Shown here piece after piece: positions 1 to 8,884 of a stretch of DNA of 64,000 nucleotides; within the stretch, counting starts at the first letter, position 1; every line of letters starts with the position of its first letter. Source of the stretch: Streptosporangium roseum DSM 43021 (GTDB lineage: Bacteria; Actinomycetota; Actinomycetes; Streptosporangiales; Streptosporangiaceae); assembly GCF_000024865.1 (NCBI RefSeq), contig NC_013595.1:10168001-10232000 (forward strand). Reading direction: 5' to 3'. Below the pieces are notes generated by a model that saw only the letters and a list, made by a program, of their open reading frames with translations, made no database searches and was not told the origin of the DNA. The position numbers and the translations under genes were made by a program.

Positions 1-1358
1 GCCGCCGCGACCAGGTCGGAGACGATCGGCACGCCCTTGCGGTCGTCCATGTGCCGCAGCGCGAGGAGACCGACGATCACCGCGAGCAGCGCGCCGATCA
101 GCAGCACCAGGTTGGAGCCGTCGAACCGGTAGACCGTCTCCCCGCCGAGCCTGACCTCGTGCCTGCCGAACAGGCCCGCCAGCGTCGGCGCGACCGCGAC
201 CACCAGCAGCAGGGTGACCCGGGCGAGCGACTGCAGGAAGGAGAACGTACGGCCCCGCAGGTTGTCCTCCACCTCCAGCCCGATCATGGTGTAGCCGATG
301 ATCCAGGCGATCCCGGCGCACGCCCCCAGCACCACGGTGAGCATGACGACGATCACCAGGTTGTGGATGAGCGCGATCGCGGCGAGCACCACCCCGGCCA
401 CGACGATCGACAGCCCGAACAGCCGCCGCCGGGACAGCTCCCGCAGCAGCCTGGGCCCGAAGAACATGCCGGAGGCCATGCCGACGAAGACCGCGCCGAA
501 CACCACGCCGTAGGCCGCGTCGCCACCCTGCAACGCCACCACGTAGATCTTGGCCACACCGACCACCGTGCCGCCGGCGGCGAACGCGCCGAGCATGCCG
601 ATGACCAGGCCCCGGATCAGCCGGTTGCCGCCGACGAAGCGCCAGCCGTCGATGATCTGCCGCAGCACCGACGGCGTGGAGATCGCGGTGGCCGTCGCGC
701 CGGTCTTCGAGATGTCCTTGAGCGTGAAGATGATGAAGGCCGACACCAGGTACGCGATGGCGTTGATGAACAGCGCCAGGTAGGTGTCACGGTCGGCGAA
801 GTACGGGACGAACCTGCCCAGGGCGTCGTCGGCCACCGACAGCACGGCGAACAGGAGCGCGGCGACCGGGGCGGTGCCGTACGTGACCAGGAGGTTGAGC
901 TGGTTGGCCTCCTCCAGCCGCTCCTTGGGCACCAGGTTCGGCACCGTGGCGTCCTTGGCGGGGACCCAGAAGAGGTTGACGCACTCGACCAGGAATGTGG
1001 CGATGATCACCCACTGGTAGCTGCCGATCAGCGGGATCGACAGGACCAGCGCGAAGCGCAGCAGGTCGGAGAAGAACATGGTCAGCCGGCGGTCGAACCG
1101 GTCGGCGAACGCGCCCGCGAGGGGGCCCAGCAGGATGGCCGGGAGCATCTTCGCGACGAAGACGCCGCCGATGGCCAGGCTCTGGGCCTTGTATCCGGCT
1201 CCGCTGGTGAGGTTTCCGGCAAGCGCGGTCAACGCGATGATGTTCAGCCAGTCTCCGAGGCTGCACAGCGACATGGCCGTCCAGAGCTTGCGGAACGGAG
1301 CGTTGGCCAGCACGTTGGGGGGCTTGCGGCGCGCGGTGTTCCGGCCAGGGGTGGTCAT
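1..1358 (-). CDS. MFS transporter, C-terminus outside window (possible MFS-thymidylate kinase fusion)
   Basis: The reverse strand is open from an ATG at 1358 to the window edge (452 codons visible, no stop). The product begins MTTPGRNTARRKPPNVLANA and then shows about twelve hydrophobic helices, with the MFS loop motif GAFADRFDRR after the second pair. This is an integral membrane transporter of the major facilitator superfamily; the substrate cannot be read from the sequence. In several actinobacteria the gene just downstream of topA is a long protein with an N-terminal MFS-like domain fused to thymidylate kinase. The frame is still open at base 1, so that fusion is possible here, but no kinase sequence is visible. 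A gap of 188 bases containing a terminator-like hairpin separates it from the metallophosphoesterase upstream. No strong ribosome binding site was seen. Confidence 0.88.
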   Translation of the reverse strand, partial: MTTPGRNTARRKPPNVLANAPFRKLWTAMSLCSLGDWLNIIALTALAGNLTSGAGYKAQSLAIGGVFVAKMLPAILLGPLAGAFADRFDRRLTMFFSDLLRFALVLSIPLIGSYQWVIIATFLVECVNLFWVPAKDATVPNLVPKERLEEANQLNLLVTYGTAPVAALLFAVLSVADDALGRFVPYFADRDTYLALFINAIAYLVSAFIIFTLKDISKTGATATAISTPSVLRQIIDGWRFVGGNRLIRGLVIGMLGAFAAGGTVVGVAKIYVVALQGGDAAYGVVFGAVFVGMASGMFFGPRLLRELSRRRLFGLSIVVAGVVLAAIALIHNLVIVVMLTVVLGACAGIAWIIGYTMIGLEVEDNLRGRTFSFLQSLARVTLLLVVAVAPTLAGLFGRHEVRLGGETVYRFDGSNLVLLIGALLAVIVGLLALRHMDDRKGVPIVSDLVAA

Positions 1359-1475
1359 GGTGTCAGCGTATCCAGGTGCTCGCTGGGCTGGGGAAAACAT
1401 GAGCCCGACAGATATGCCCGGCTGCTTATCGCATGAGGGTAATACGTGCGGTCTGTCCCCCGCAGGTGGCATTCG

Positions 1476-1506
1476 CGAAAATCCCCCGCAGGCGGCGCCC
1501 GCGGGG
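1476..1506 (-). terminator. Hairpin terminator after the metallophosphoesterase gene
   Basis: Arms CCCCGC (1484-1489) and GCGGGG (1501-1506) flank an 11-base loop. Read on the minus strand the hairpin is followed by GATTTTC, a short T run. It lies about 40 bases past the stop of the gene ending at 1547. Confidence 0.42.
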
Positions 1507-1546
1507 AGAAGTCCTCGTCACCCGCCTGCCTGTGCCCCCTCCCTCG

Positions 1547-2944
1547 CTACGCCCCCTCGCCGCGAAGCTCCAGAAGGGTGATCTCGGGGGGAGCCCCGAC
1601 CCGGACGGGCGGCCCCCAGAAACCGGCGCCCCGGGTGACGTAGACCTGGGTGCCGTCCACCTCGCCGAGACCGGAGACGACCGGCTGCTGCAGCGGGACG
1701 ACCAGGTTGAAGGGGACCATCTGCCCGCCGTGCGTGTGGCCGGAGAGCTGCAGGTCGACGCCGTGCGCGGCGGCCTGATGCGCCTGGACCGGCTGGTGGG
1801 CGAGGAGGACCGTGGACCGGGAACGGTCGCGGCCGCCGAGCGCCCGCTCGAAGTCGGGACCGTCTCCGGCGGGGCCTCCCGCGACGTCGTTGACCCCCGC
1901 GAGGTCCAGCACGGCACCCCCGTGGGCGATCTCGACGCGCTCGTTCTGGAGCGGGCGGACACCGAGGTGGCGGAGCTCCTCGATCCACTCCCCGGGACCG
2001 TTGGCGGTGTAGTACTCGTGGTTGCCGGTGACGAAGTAGGTGCCGTAACGGGATTCGAGACCCCTCAACGGCCTGGCCACCGTGCCGAGCTGGGCCACCG
2101 TGCCGTCGACCAGGTCCCCGACGATGGCGACCACGTCGGCCTCCAGCGAGTTGACCATGCGGACGATGCGCTCGGCGTGCGCCGTGCCGGTGAGCGGGCC
2201 GAGGTGGATGTCGCTGACGACGGCGAACCGCAGGCCGCTGAGACGCGGGTCCAGCTTGGGCAGCGCGACCCGGACCGACTCGATCACCGGGTCGCCGAGG
2301 GCGGTCCTGACGCCGTTCCCGACCGTGGCCAGCGCCCCCACCCCGGCGACGGCGGCGGCCGTACGGGCGATGAAAAGCCTGCGGCCGATCGCCTCCGGCC
2401 CGGCTCCGGCCGGGCTGCCGGCCCCATCCCCGGGACCGGCCGCCGGCGGCGCCGGCGCGGCGAGGGCGGCGGGCGGATCCTCGACGGACAGCCGGGTGGC
2501 GCCCCGGGAGGGGGCGTCTCCGGTAGCGGCGTCACCGGACACCGACACGGGCTCGGGCACGGGCTCGGACACCGACACGGGCTCGGGCAGCGACACGGGC
2601 TCGGGCGGCGGGGCGGTCAGGGCGGCGCGGGTCCGGCGACGCTCGGAACGGCGCAGCACCAGCAGGGCCAGGGCGCGGGGGATCTCCAGCAGCACCAGGA
2701 AGACCGCCAGGTAGAACATCACCGCGATCCAGAAGAACCCCGGCCAGGCCAGGAAGTGCCCCCACTCGCTCCGGGAGCCGACGAGCGTCACCGGGACGAG
2801 CACGGCGAGACCGGCCAGGATCCAGGTCAGCACCCGGCGGGTCCGGCCCTCGGCCGTGGTGGCACGGATCAGACGGCGCCAGAGGTAGTAGTGGACCAGC
2901 GCCACGACCCCCACGATCAGCGACACGAAGCCCACGACCGTCAC
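1547..2944 (-). CDS. Membrane-anchored metallophosphoesterase
   Basis: Calcineurin-like phosphoesterase of about 465 residues. Four N-terminal hydrophobic segments (roughly residues 1-110) are followed by a Pro/Ser/Glu-rich linker with short PVSVSEP-type repeats, a second short hydrophobic stretch, and the catalytic domain. The dimetal motifs are all present in order: DIHLG, GDLVDG, GNHEYY and GHTHGGQ. The family hydrolyses phosphomono- or diesters, and relatives of this layout (YkuE/YaeI-like) act on the outer membrane face. A GTG at 2959 is also in frame. I prefer the GTG at 2944 because GGAGAGG precedes it by five bases, but the difference is only five residues. The linker repeats correspond to DNA tandem repeats near 2525-2610. 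It sits between topA and the MFS gene on the same strand. Confidence 0.92.
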   Translation of the reverse strand: MTVVGFVSLIVGVVALVHYYLWRRLIRATTAEGRTRRVLTWILAGLAVLVPVTLVGSRSEWGHFLAWPGFFWIAVMFYLAVFLVLLEIPRALALLVLRRSERRRTRAALTAPPPEPVSLPEPVSVSEPVPEPVSVSGDAATGDAPSRGATRLSVEDPPAALAAPAPPAAGPGDGAGSPAGAGPEAIGRRLFIARTAAAVAGVGALATVGNGVRTALGDPVIESVRVALPKLDPRLSGLRFAVVSDIHLGPLTGTAHAERIVRMVNSLEADVVAIVGDLVDGTVAQLGTVARPLRGLESRYGTYFVTGNHEYYTANGPGEWIEELRHLGVRPLQNERVEIAHGGAVLDLAGVNDVAGGPAGDGPDFERALGGRDRSRSTVLLAHQPVQAHQAAAHGVDLQLSGHTHGGQMVPFNLVVPLQQPVVSGLGEVDGTQVYVTRGAGFWGPPVRVGAPPEITLLELRGEGA

Positions 2945-3059
2945 CGCCACCTCTCCCACGCCCGCCCGCCGTACCCGGCGCGTTCCGAAGAACGCCCGGG
3001 ACGGCGGATGCGTTCCCCGGATCTCCCGAGTCCCTGAGGAGACTCTCAGCGACTCAGGA

Positions 3060-3075
3060 GGCTCCGGGAGGAGCC
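3060..3075 (-). terminator. Hairpin downstream of topA
   Basis: GGCTCC (3060-3065) and GGAGCC (3070-3075) form a six-base stem with a GGGA loop, immediately after the topA stop. There is no T run, as is common in high-GC actinobacteria, so termination is only inferred. Confidence 0.38.
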
Positions 3076-3076
3076 C

Positions 3077-5728
3077 TCAGGCCTTCGCCTTGGCCTTGGG
3101 GCGGGTGGGCCGCTTGGGCGCCGGGCCGCGGGCGCGGCGGTCGGCGAGGAGCTCGGCGGCGCGCTCGGTGGTGATCTGCTCGACCTCGTCGCCCTTGCGC
3201 AGGGAGGCGTTGGTCTCGCCATCGGTCACGTACGGGCCGAAGCGGCCCTCCTTGACCACGATCGGCTTCTTGGAGACGGGATCCTCGCCGAGCTCACGCA
3301 GCGGAGGCGCGGCGGCGGCACGCCTGCCCCGGGCCTTGGGCTGCGCGAACAGCTCCTTGGCCTGCTCCAGCGTGACGGTGAACATCTCCTCCTCCGACGC
3401 CAGGGAGCGCGAGTCGGTGCCCTTCTTCACGTAGGGCCCGAACCTGCCGTTCTGCGCCGTGACCTCCTGGCCGTCGATCTCGCCGAGCTTCCTGGGCAGC
3501 GACAGCAGCTTCAGCGCGTCCTCGACGGTGATGGTGTCCAGGGACATCGACTTCAGCAGCGACCCCGTGCGCGGCTTGGGCGCGTCGGCCTTCTTCGCCT
3601 TCTTCTTCCCCTCGGCCGGCGGCGGCTCCTCGGGGAGGACCTCGGTCACGTAGGGGCCGTAACGGCCGTCCTTGGCCACGATCATGTGACCGGTGACCGG
3701 GTCCCTGCCCAGCTCCCGGTCGCCCGTGGGACGCGAGAACAGCTCCTCGGCCCGCTCGGCCGTGAGCTCGTCGGGCGCCAGGTCCTCGGGCACGTTCACC
3801 CGGGCGCCCTCGCGGTCCAGGTAGGGACCGTAACGGCCCACCCGGATCATGATGTCGGTGCCCCGGATCGAGAAGGAGCTGATCTCCTTGGCGTCGATCT
3901 CGCCGAGATCGGTCACCATCTCCTTCAGGCCCTCGTCGCCCTCCTCGCCGAAGTAGAAGCGGCGCAACTCGGGCACCCGCTCCGCCCGGTCGTTGGCGAT
4001 GTCGTCGAGGACCTTCTCCATGTCGGCCGTGAAGTCGTAGTCGACGAGGTGGCCGAAGTGCTGCTCCAGCAGGTTGACCACCGCGAACGCCAGGAAGGAC
4101 GGCACCAGGGCCGTGCCCTTCTTGAACACGTAACCGCGGTCCAGGATCGTTCCGATGATCGACGCGTAGGTCGAGGGACGGCCGATCTCCCGGTCCTCCA
4201 GCTCCTTGATGAGCGAGGCCTCGGTATAGCGCGCGGGCGGCTTGGTGGCGTGCGAGAGCACGTTGAGCTCGGCCGCGGTGAGACGGTCGCCCTCGTCCAG
4301 GTTCGGCAGGCGCTTCTCGGAGTCGTCACGGTCGGTGGACGGGTCGTCCGCGCCCTCGACGTAGGCCTTGAGGAAGCCGTGGAAGGTGATGGTCCGGCCG
4401 GTGGCGCCGAACTCGACCTGCTCGCCGGAGCTGGAGGTGCCGCCCACCTTGACGGTGACCGACTCCCCGACCGCGTCCTTCATCTGCGAGGCGACGGTCC
4501 GCTGCCAGATCAGCTCGTACAGCCGGAACATGTCGCCGCTCAGCCCGGTCTCGCCCGGCGTGCGGAACTCCTCACCCGAGGGGCGGATCGCCTCGTGCGC
4601 CTCCTGCGCGTTCTTCACCTTGCTGGCGTAGGCGCGCGGCTTGTCGGGCACGTACGCCGCGCCGTACAGCTTGATGGCCTGGCTGCGCGCGGCGGCGACG
4701 GCGGTCTCCGACAGCGTGATGCTGTCGGTACGCATGTAGGTGATGAAGCCGTTCTCGTACAGGCGCTGGGCGACCTGCATGGTCGACTTCGCGGAGAAGC
4801 CCAGCTTCCGGCTGGCCTCCTGCTGCAGCGTGGTCGTCCGGAACGGCGCGTACGGCTTGCGGGTGTACGGCTTGCGCTCGACCGAGTTGACCTTGTAGGC
4901 CGTGCCGCTCAGCCGCCCGGCCAGGGCCCGCGCCGCCTGCTCGTCCAGGTGGACCACATCGGCGCTCTTGAGCCTGCCGTTGCTCGCGAAGTCACGCCCC
5001 TGGGCGACGCGCTTGCCGCCCACGCCGGTCAGCGTGGCGGTGAACTCGCGCGGCGCCTCGTCGCGACCGGTGTCGAACAGCGCCTGCAGGTCCCAGTAAC
5101 TCGCGCTGGTGAACGCCAGCCGCTCGCGCTCGCGCTCCACGACCAGCCGGGTCGCCACCGACTGCACGCGACCGGCGGACAGGCGGGGCTTGACCTTCTT
5201 CCACAGGACCGGGCTGACCTCGTAGCCGTAGAGACGGTCGAGGATGCGCCGGGTCTCCTGGGCGTCGACCAGCCGCAGGTTCAGGGCACGCGGGTTGGCC
5301 ACCGCCTCCTGGATCGCCCGCGGGGTGATCTCGTGGAACACCATGCGGTGAACCGGCACCTTGGGGTTGAGCACCTCGCGCAGGTGCCAGGCGATCGCCT
5401 CGCCCTCCCGGTCCTCGTCAGTGGCGAGGTAGAGCTCGTCGGCGTCCTTGAGCAGCTGCTTGAGCTTGCTCACCTGCGCCTTCTTGTCGTGGTTGACGAC
5501 ATAGAGCGGCTCGAACTCGCTATTCACGTTGACGCCCAGGCGGGCCCACGACTCACCCTTGTACTTCTCGGGGATGTCGTCGGCCTTCTCGGGGAGATCG
5601 CGAATATGCCCGATGCTGGACTCCACGACGTAGCCGCGGCCGAGGTACCCAGCGATGGTCTTCGCCTTGGAAGGCGACTCGACGATCACCAGGCGGGTTC
5701 CGCCGGCGTTGCCGTTCTTGGCTGGCAC
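3077..5728 (-). CDS. topA: DNA topoisomerase I
   Basis: Type IA topoisomerase of 883 residues that relaxes negatively supercoiled DNA through a transient 5'-phosphotyrosine. The TOPRIM domain opens with RLVIVESPSKAKTIAGYLG and contains the acidic cluster ATDEDREGEAIAWHL. The catalytic tyrosine lies in FITYMRTDSITLS. The C-terminal third carries four zinc-free repeats marked by GRYGPY or GRFGPY, and ends in a Lys-rich tail (PKAKAKA), as in other actinobacterial TopA proteins, where basic tails aid processivity. The frame could be extended to 5833. However, a GTG at 5728, preceded by AGGAAG and giving the expected MPAKNG-type N-terminus, is the likely start. The 158 bases up to the divergent gene at 5887 must hold its promoter. 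Confidence 0.97.
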   Translation of the reverse strand: MPAKNGNAGGTRLVIVESPSKAKTIAGYLGRGYVVESSIGHIRDLPEKADDIPEKYKGESWARLGVNVNSEFEPLYVVNHDKKAQVSKLKQLLKDADELYLATDEDREGEAIAWHLREVLNPKVPVHRMVFHEITPRAIQEAVANPRALNLRLVDAQETRRILDRLYGYEVSPVLWKKVKPRLSAGRVQSVATRLVVERERERLAFTSASYWDLQALFDTGRDEAPREFTATLTGVGGKRVAQGRDFASNGRLKSADVVHLDEQAARALAGRLSGTAYKVNSVERKPYTRKPYAPFRTTTLQQEASRKLGFSAKSTMQVAQRLYENGFITYMRTDSITLSETAVAAARSQAIKLYGAAYVPDKPRAYASKVKNAQEAHEAIRPSGEEFRTPGETGLSGDMFRLYELIWQRTVASQMKDAVGESVTVKVGGTSSSGEQVEFGATGRTITFHGFLKAYVEGADDPSTDRDDSEKRLPNLDEGDRLTAAELNVLSHATKPPARYTEASLIKELEDREIGRPSTYASIIGTILDRGYVFKKGTALVPSFLAFAVVNLLEQHFGHLVDYDFTADMEKVLDDIANDRAERVPELRRFYFGEEGDEGLKEMVTDLGEIDAKEISSFSIRGTDIMIRVGRYGPYLDREGARVNVPEDLAPDELTAERAEELFSRPTGDRELGRDPVTGHMIVAKDGRYGPYVTEVLPEEPPPAEGKKKAKKADAPKPRTGSLLKSMSLDTITVEDALKLLSLPRKLGEIDGQEVTAQNGRFGPYVKKGTDSRSLASEEEMFTVTLEQAKELFAQPKARGRRAAAAPPLRELGEDPVSKKPIVVKEGRFGPYVTDGETNASLRKGDEVEQITTERAAELLADRRARGPAPKRPTRPKAKAKA

Positions 5729-5886
5729 GCTGCTTCCTACCTCGCTGTTCGCATTGGTTTCCCCGTTTTCTTCCCCTCGGGTTACCCGATCTGGATCGGG
5801 CACACTCCCAAGGAAAGCCGCAAGGACGCACAATAAAGCCCTATGAGTGCCGACGTCCCCCAGCCCACCCTCGGAGACTAATCGCT

Positions 5887-6072
5887 GTGCTCGACTACTC
5901 CTACTTGGTTCTCCATCTTCCGCGTGGCACCTCCAGGGACGCCGCTCGGCAGATCCTGACCGAACATGCAGAATACGGTGACTGGGAACTCGACCGCCTG
6001 CGACTGTATCCCGACGGCCGCCGGGACGTCCGGCTGCGTCGCAAGATCATACGTGTGACCAGGACGATGTGA
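5887..6072 (+). CDS. DUF5703 family small protein
   Basis: A 61-residue cytosolic protein starting at GTG with GGAG about ten bases upstream. The sequence LPRGTSRDAARQILTEHAEY followed by WELDRLRLYPDGRRDVRLRRK matches my memory of the DUF5703 family, a short actinobacterial protein of unknown function. It is basic at the C-terminus (RLRRKIIRVTRTM). It is transcribed away from topA, and a 10-bp hairpin about 50 bases past its stop probably ends the transcript. No biochemical role is known to me, and the genomic position next to topA does not reveal one. Confidence 0.78.
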   Translation: MLDYSYLVLHLPRGTSRDAARQILTEHAEYGDWELDRLRLYPDGRRDVRLRRKIIRVTRTM

Positions 6073-6122
6073 CTCTGAGCAGGCCCCCGTGACACCGGTC
6101 ACAGCATCCGTGCCCGGACATG

Positions 6123-6163
6123 GCTTTGCCCGCCCCGGGCCGCGCCCCCGGAACGGGCAAAGC
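6123..6163 (+). terminator. Hairpin terminator between the DUF5703 and chaplin genes
   Basis: A perfect 10-bp inverted repeat, GCTTTGCCCG (6123-6132) with CGGGCAAAGC (6154-6163), encloses a GC-rich loop that can itself fold. The sequence TTCTCTG follows on the plus strand. Because the flanking genes converge, it could act in both directions. Confidence 0.45.
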
Positions 6164-6301
6164 TTCTCTGCCTCGCAGTACGAGGGAGAACACGGCCCTG
6201 GGCCGCGCCACCATCCCTCGCCACATGCGAAGCGTCTATGCGCCTCCCCCAGTGGATCTGAGGGGACATGGCTGAAGAGTTACTACTGTCTTACTTCTCG
6301 C

Positions 6302-7900
6302 TTACTTCCTGCCGAAGCGGACGCGGCGGGTGGTCGCGAAAAGCGTCGCGGAGGCTGCGGCCATGACGCCGGCCAGCAGGGCCGCCAGCGAACCGGGGTT
6401 CATCCCGGTCACCCCGGCGGGCTGGGCGGCGCTCATCAGGCCGAGGTCGCCCACGGGGAGGGCGCCGCCGATCGGGGTCGAGGAGACCAGGTCCGTCGCG
6501 GGGGTCAGCGGCGAGTCCGCCTTCCGCCCCGCGCTCTGGGCGGTCGCCGGAGTGCCGGGCACGGCCGGGGCCCCGGGCAGGCCGGCCACGTCCTGCGCCT
6601 CACCGACGAGGGGGAACTGCGGGAGGTCGGCGCCGTGCGCGCGCTGGCCCGGCTGGGCGATGCCACCGGCGCCGAGGGCGGGGACGACGGGGAGCGCGGG
6701 CACCAGGCCGCTGTTCTTGCGGGCGCCGACCCGCTGGGCCCAGTGGCCGTAGTCGTGGTGCCCGCCGCCGCCCGGCCTGCCGACGTGGGAGCCTCCCAGG
6801 CAGCCCGCCGCGGCGTCACCCAGGACGGCGACGGCGTTGCCGCAGATGTTGATCGGAGCGGTGATCGGCGCCACCACCTGGTTACCGGCCAGCACACCGG
6901 ACCTGCCCGACGTACGGTTGCCACCTGCCCCGGCACCGCCGTTGTTGACCGAGGCGCCGCCCTTGCACCCGGCGAAGGCCTTGCCGAGGACGGCGACGGC
7001 GTTGCCGCAGACGTTGATCGGAGCGGTGATCGGCGCCACCACCTGGTTACCGGCCAGCACACCGGACCTGCCCGACGTACGGTTGCCACCCGCCCCGCCG
7101 CCGCCGTTCTTGACCGAGGCGCCGCCCTCGCAGCCCGCCGAGGCGTTGCCGACCGCGTTGCCGCACGCGGTGATCGGGGCGGTGATCGGGGCGATCACCT
7201 GGTTGCCGCTGCCGGCGCCGAATCGGCCGTCGGTGTCGTTGCCGGTCGAGCCCGGACGCCAGCCGCCGTGCCCGCCGTGCCCGCCCGGGTAGCCGGGCTT
7301 GCCCGAACGGCCGGGCTTACCCGGCTTGCCGGGCCGGCCGCCATCGGTCACCTCGGCGCCGCCCCTGCAGCCGGAGAACGCCTTGCCGAGGATCGCGACC
7401 GAGTTGCCGCAGATGTTGATCGGGGCGGTGATCGGGGCGACGACCTGGTTGCCGCCCAGGACACTGTGGTCACCACTGGTGCGGTTGCCGCCGGCCCCGC
7501 CCCGGCCGTTGTTCCGGACCGACGCGCCGCCCTTGCAGCCCGCCTCGGAGCTGCCGAACAGGGACAGCGCGTTGCCGCAGGCGTTGATCGGAGCGGTGAT
7601 CGGGGCGTTCACCTGGTTGCCACCCAGGACGCTGCCCCGGCCGGAGGTCTGACCGGGGATGCCGTTGCCGCCGGTGTTCTCGACGGAGGCGCCGCCCTTG
7701 GAGCCCGCAGCCGCGTCGCCGACGACGCCGACGGCGTTGCCGCTGATGTCGATCGGCAGGGAGATCGGGATGTTGACCTGGTTGCCGCCTCCGACGGAGT
7801 TGTCGCCGGAGGTGTCCGCGAAAGCCGTACCGCTGCCGAGGGTCATGACACCCAGCGCGAGCAGTGCCGCGGGGGTTGTGCTCTTAACCCACGTACGCAT
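6302..7900 (-). CDS. Multi-chaplin cell-surface protein with six chaplin domains
   Basis: A secreted 532-residue protein. The ATG at 7900 has AAGGAG nine bases upstream and is followed by a classical signal peptide ending near TAFA. Six chaplin (DUF320) domains follow, each with a GNQV..PI..PI..CGN core: near residues 38, 92, 148, 231, 286 and 341. Five keep the paired cysteines (I/A/V-CGN and a later GC). The first has ISGN and SKGG instead and so lacks both. A collagen-like GxxGKPGKPGRSG segment separates domains 3 and 4. The C-terminus has a hydrophobic helix followed by RRVRFGRK but no LPxTG sorting motif, so anchoring would be by the membrane rather than sortase. Chaplins are amphipathic amyloid-forming proteins that coat aerial hyphae. 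Streptomyces long chaplins carry two domains, so six is unusual. Confidence 0.92.
   Translation of the reverse strand: MRTWVKSTTPAALLALGVMTLGSGTAFADTSGDNSVGGGNQVNIPISLPIDISGNAVGVVGDAAAGSKGGASVENTGGNGIPGQTSGRGSVLGGNQVNAPITAPINACGNALSLFGSSEAGCKGGASVRNNGRGGAGGNRTSGDHSVLGGNQVVAPITAPINICGNSVAILGKAFSGCRGGAEVTDGGRPGKPGKPGRSGKPGYPGGHGGHGGWRPGSTGNDTDGRFGAGSGNQVIAPITAPITACGNAVGNASAGCEGGASVKNGGGGAGGNRTSGRSGVLAGNQVVAPITAPINVCGNAVAVLGKAFAGCKGGASVNNGGAGAGGNRTSGRSGVLAGNQVVAPITAPINICGNAVAVLGDAAAGCLGGSHVGRPGGGGHHDYGHWAQRVGARKNSGLVPALPVVPALGAGGIAQPGQRAHGADLPQFPLVGEAQDVAGLPGAPAVPGTPATAQSAGRKADSPLTPATDLVSSTPIGGALPVGDLGLMSAAQPAGVTGMNPGSLAALLAGVMAAASATLFATTRRVRFGRK
6820..7090. repeat. Near-identical 165-bp tandem duplication inside the chaplin gene
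   Basis: The stretch from about 6848 recurs from about 7013 with almost no change over some 80 bases (offset 165 bases, 55 codons). It encodes the fifth and sixth chaplin domains plus the GNRTSGRSGV linker, and points to recent duplication or gene conversion. Confidence 0.8.
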
Positions 7901-8152
7901 GATTGACGCTCCTTGCGGTTCTTGGGGGGATACCTGACATCTCGTGGCCGGCGTGCGAGGCCATGCGAGGTCCTGACGAGAGCCCGCACAGCGGAGGCCC
8001 CGGCGGCCGTCACGAGGGATGGGAGATTGCTCACCGTCATGAACAGGGCGGCTCCCCTGGAGATGGGGACCAAAGCCCTGAAGACGGGGGCTGGGAGACG
8101 CTCCGCGACCGGCGGGTCCGAATGGAGGACGAGGCCGGTTCAGGGGGCGGAG

Positions 8153-8773
8153 TCAGTCAGGAGAGAAGGAAGGGTCGTCCGCCGCTGTGCGGACGACAGG
8201 GGGGAGCACGCACGCCAGCGGGGCGCGCTGCGCCATCAACCGCGGGTCGTAGACGAACCGCGAGACGTCCCCCACACCCGGCCCGGAGAGGCCGGATCCA
8301 CCGCCGCTCTGAGGCACGAACCCGTCGGCGCCAGAGCTGTGGTCGACGGTGGCGGGTGCCGGGGATACCGGCTTCGACTGGCTGGTGAGCCCGTCCACAC
8401 CTCGCCCGGCCATGGCTTCGGCGTTTCCTGTCGCCGACAGCCCGCCGCTGTCCGTGGGGAAGACATCGGCCCGGAGGGCCGATCCGGAAGCGGCCGAGTC
8501 GGGCGCGTCGGAGTGCGCCACTCCCGTCGCCGCGGTGGTGTCCGCGGCCGCCGGAGCGGCGCCGAGGAGCCCGAAGACGACTGCGAGCAACCAACCGGCG
8601 GCCAGCAGGCCGCCGATCGCGAAGACCCGCCTGACGATCCGCCGGGTGCCGGCCGCGAACCGCGCCATCCGGTCAGCCCAGGCGAAGATCGCGCCATCGG
8701 TGGGAACGGCCACGGGCACGCGCTGGGCAGCGGGCGAGAACGCCCTCCACTGCCCCTGCGGCATCCGTGCCAC
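8153..8773 (-). CDS. Secreted protein of unknown function
   Basis: A 206-residue product starting at GTG 8773, with GGGGAGG seven bases upstream. The N-terminus is long and basic (about 45 residues), followed by a strong hydrophobic segment GGLLAAGWLLAVVFGLLGA and an Ala-rich cleavage-like site APAAADT. This fits a signal peptide with an extended n-region. The mature part is low in complexity (Ser, Gly, Asp, Pro) and ends DDPSFSPD. I recognise no domain. It is transcribed in the same direction as the chaplin gene, with 252 bases between them, so a shared role at the cell surface is possible but unproven. Confidence 0.72.
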   Translation of the reverse strand: MARMPQGQWRAFSPAAQRVPVAVPTDGAIFAWADRMARFAAGTRRIVRRVFAIGGLLAAGWLLAVVFGLLGAAPAAADTTAATGVAHSDAPDSAASGSALRADVFPTDSGGLSATGNAEAMAGRGVDGLTSQSKPVSPAPATVDHSSGADGFVPQSGGGSGLSGPGVGDVSRFVYDPRLMAQRAPLACVLPPVVRTAADDPSFSPD

Positions 8774-8884
8774 GTGACCTCCCCAAAGCTCCCGGGTGGG
8801 CCGCTTGTCGCATGACCCAACCCCTCAACGGAGAGTTACGCTAGCACTACGACGAGTCAGTGCAATGAGTTTCCAGGGAATGTC

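Noticed and set aside
51..1436. Long plus-strand open frame of 461 codons
   Set aside because: It is antisense to the MFS gene and rich in Gln, His, Arg, Asp and Gly as expected for the mirror of GC-rich coding DNA; no domain and no ribosome binding site.
3686..5836. 716-codon plus-strand frame opposite topA
   Set aside because: Shadow of topA. Its composition (Leu/Gly/Val/Arg/Asp repeats) has no recognisable motif, while the minus strand shows complete topoisomerase motifs.
6089..7906. 605-codon plus-strand frame over the chaplin gene
   Set aside because: It mirrors the chaplin repeats (GDRRHHLVTGQH-type repeats) and lacks any family match; the minus strand has a signal peptide and six chaplin domains.
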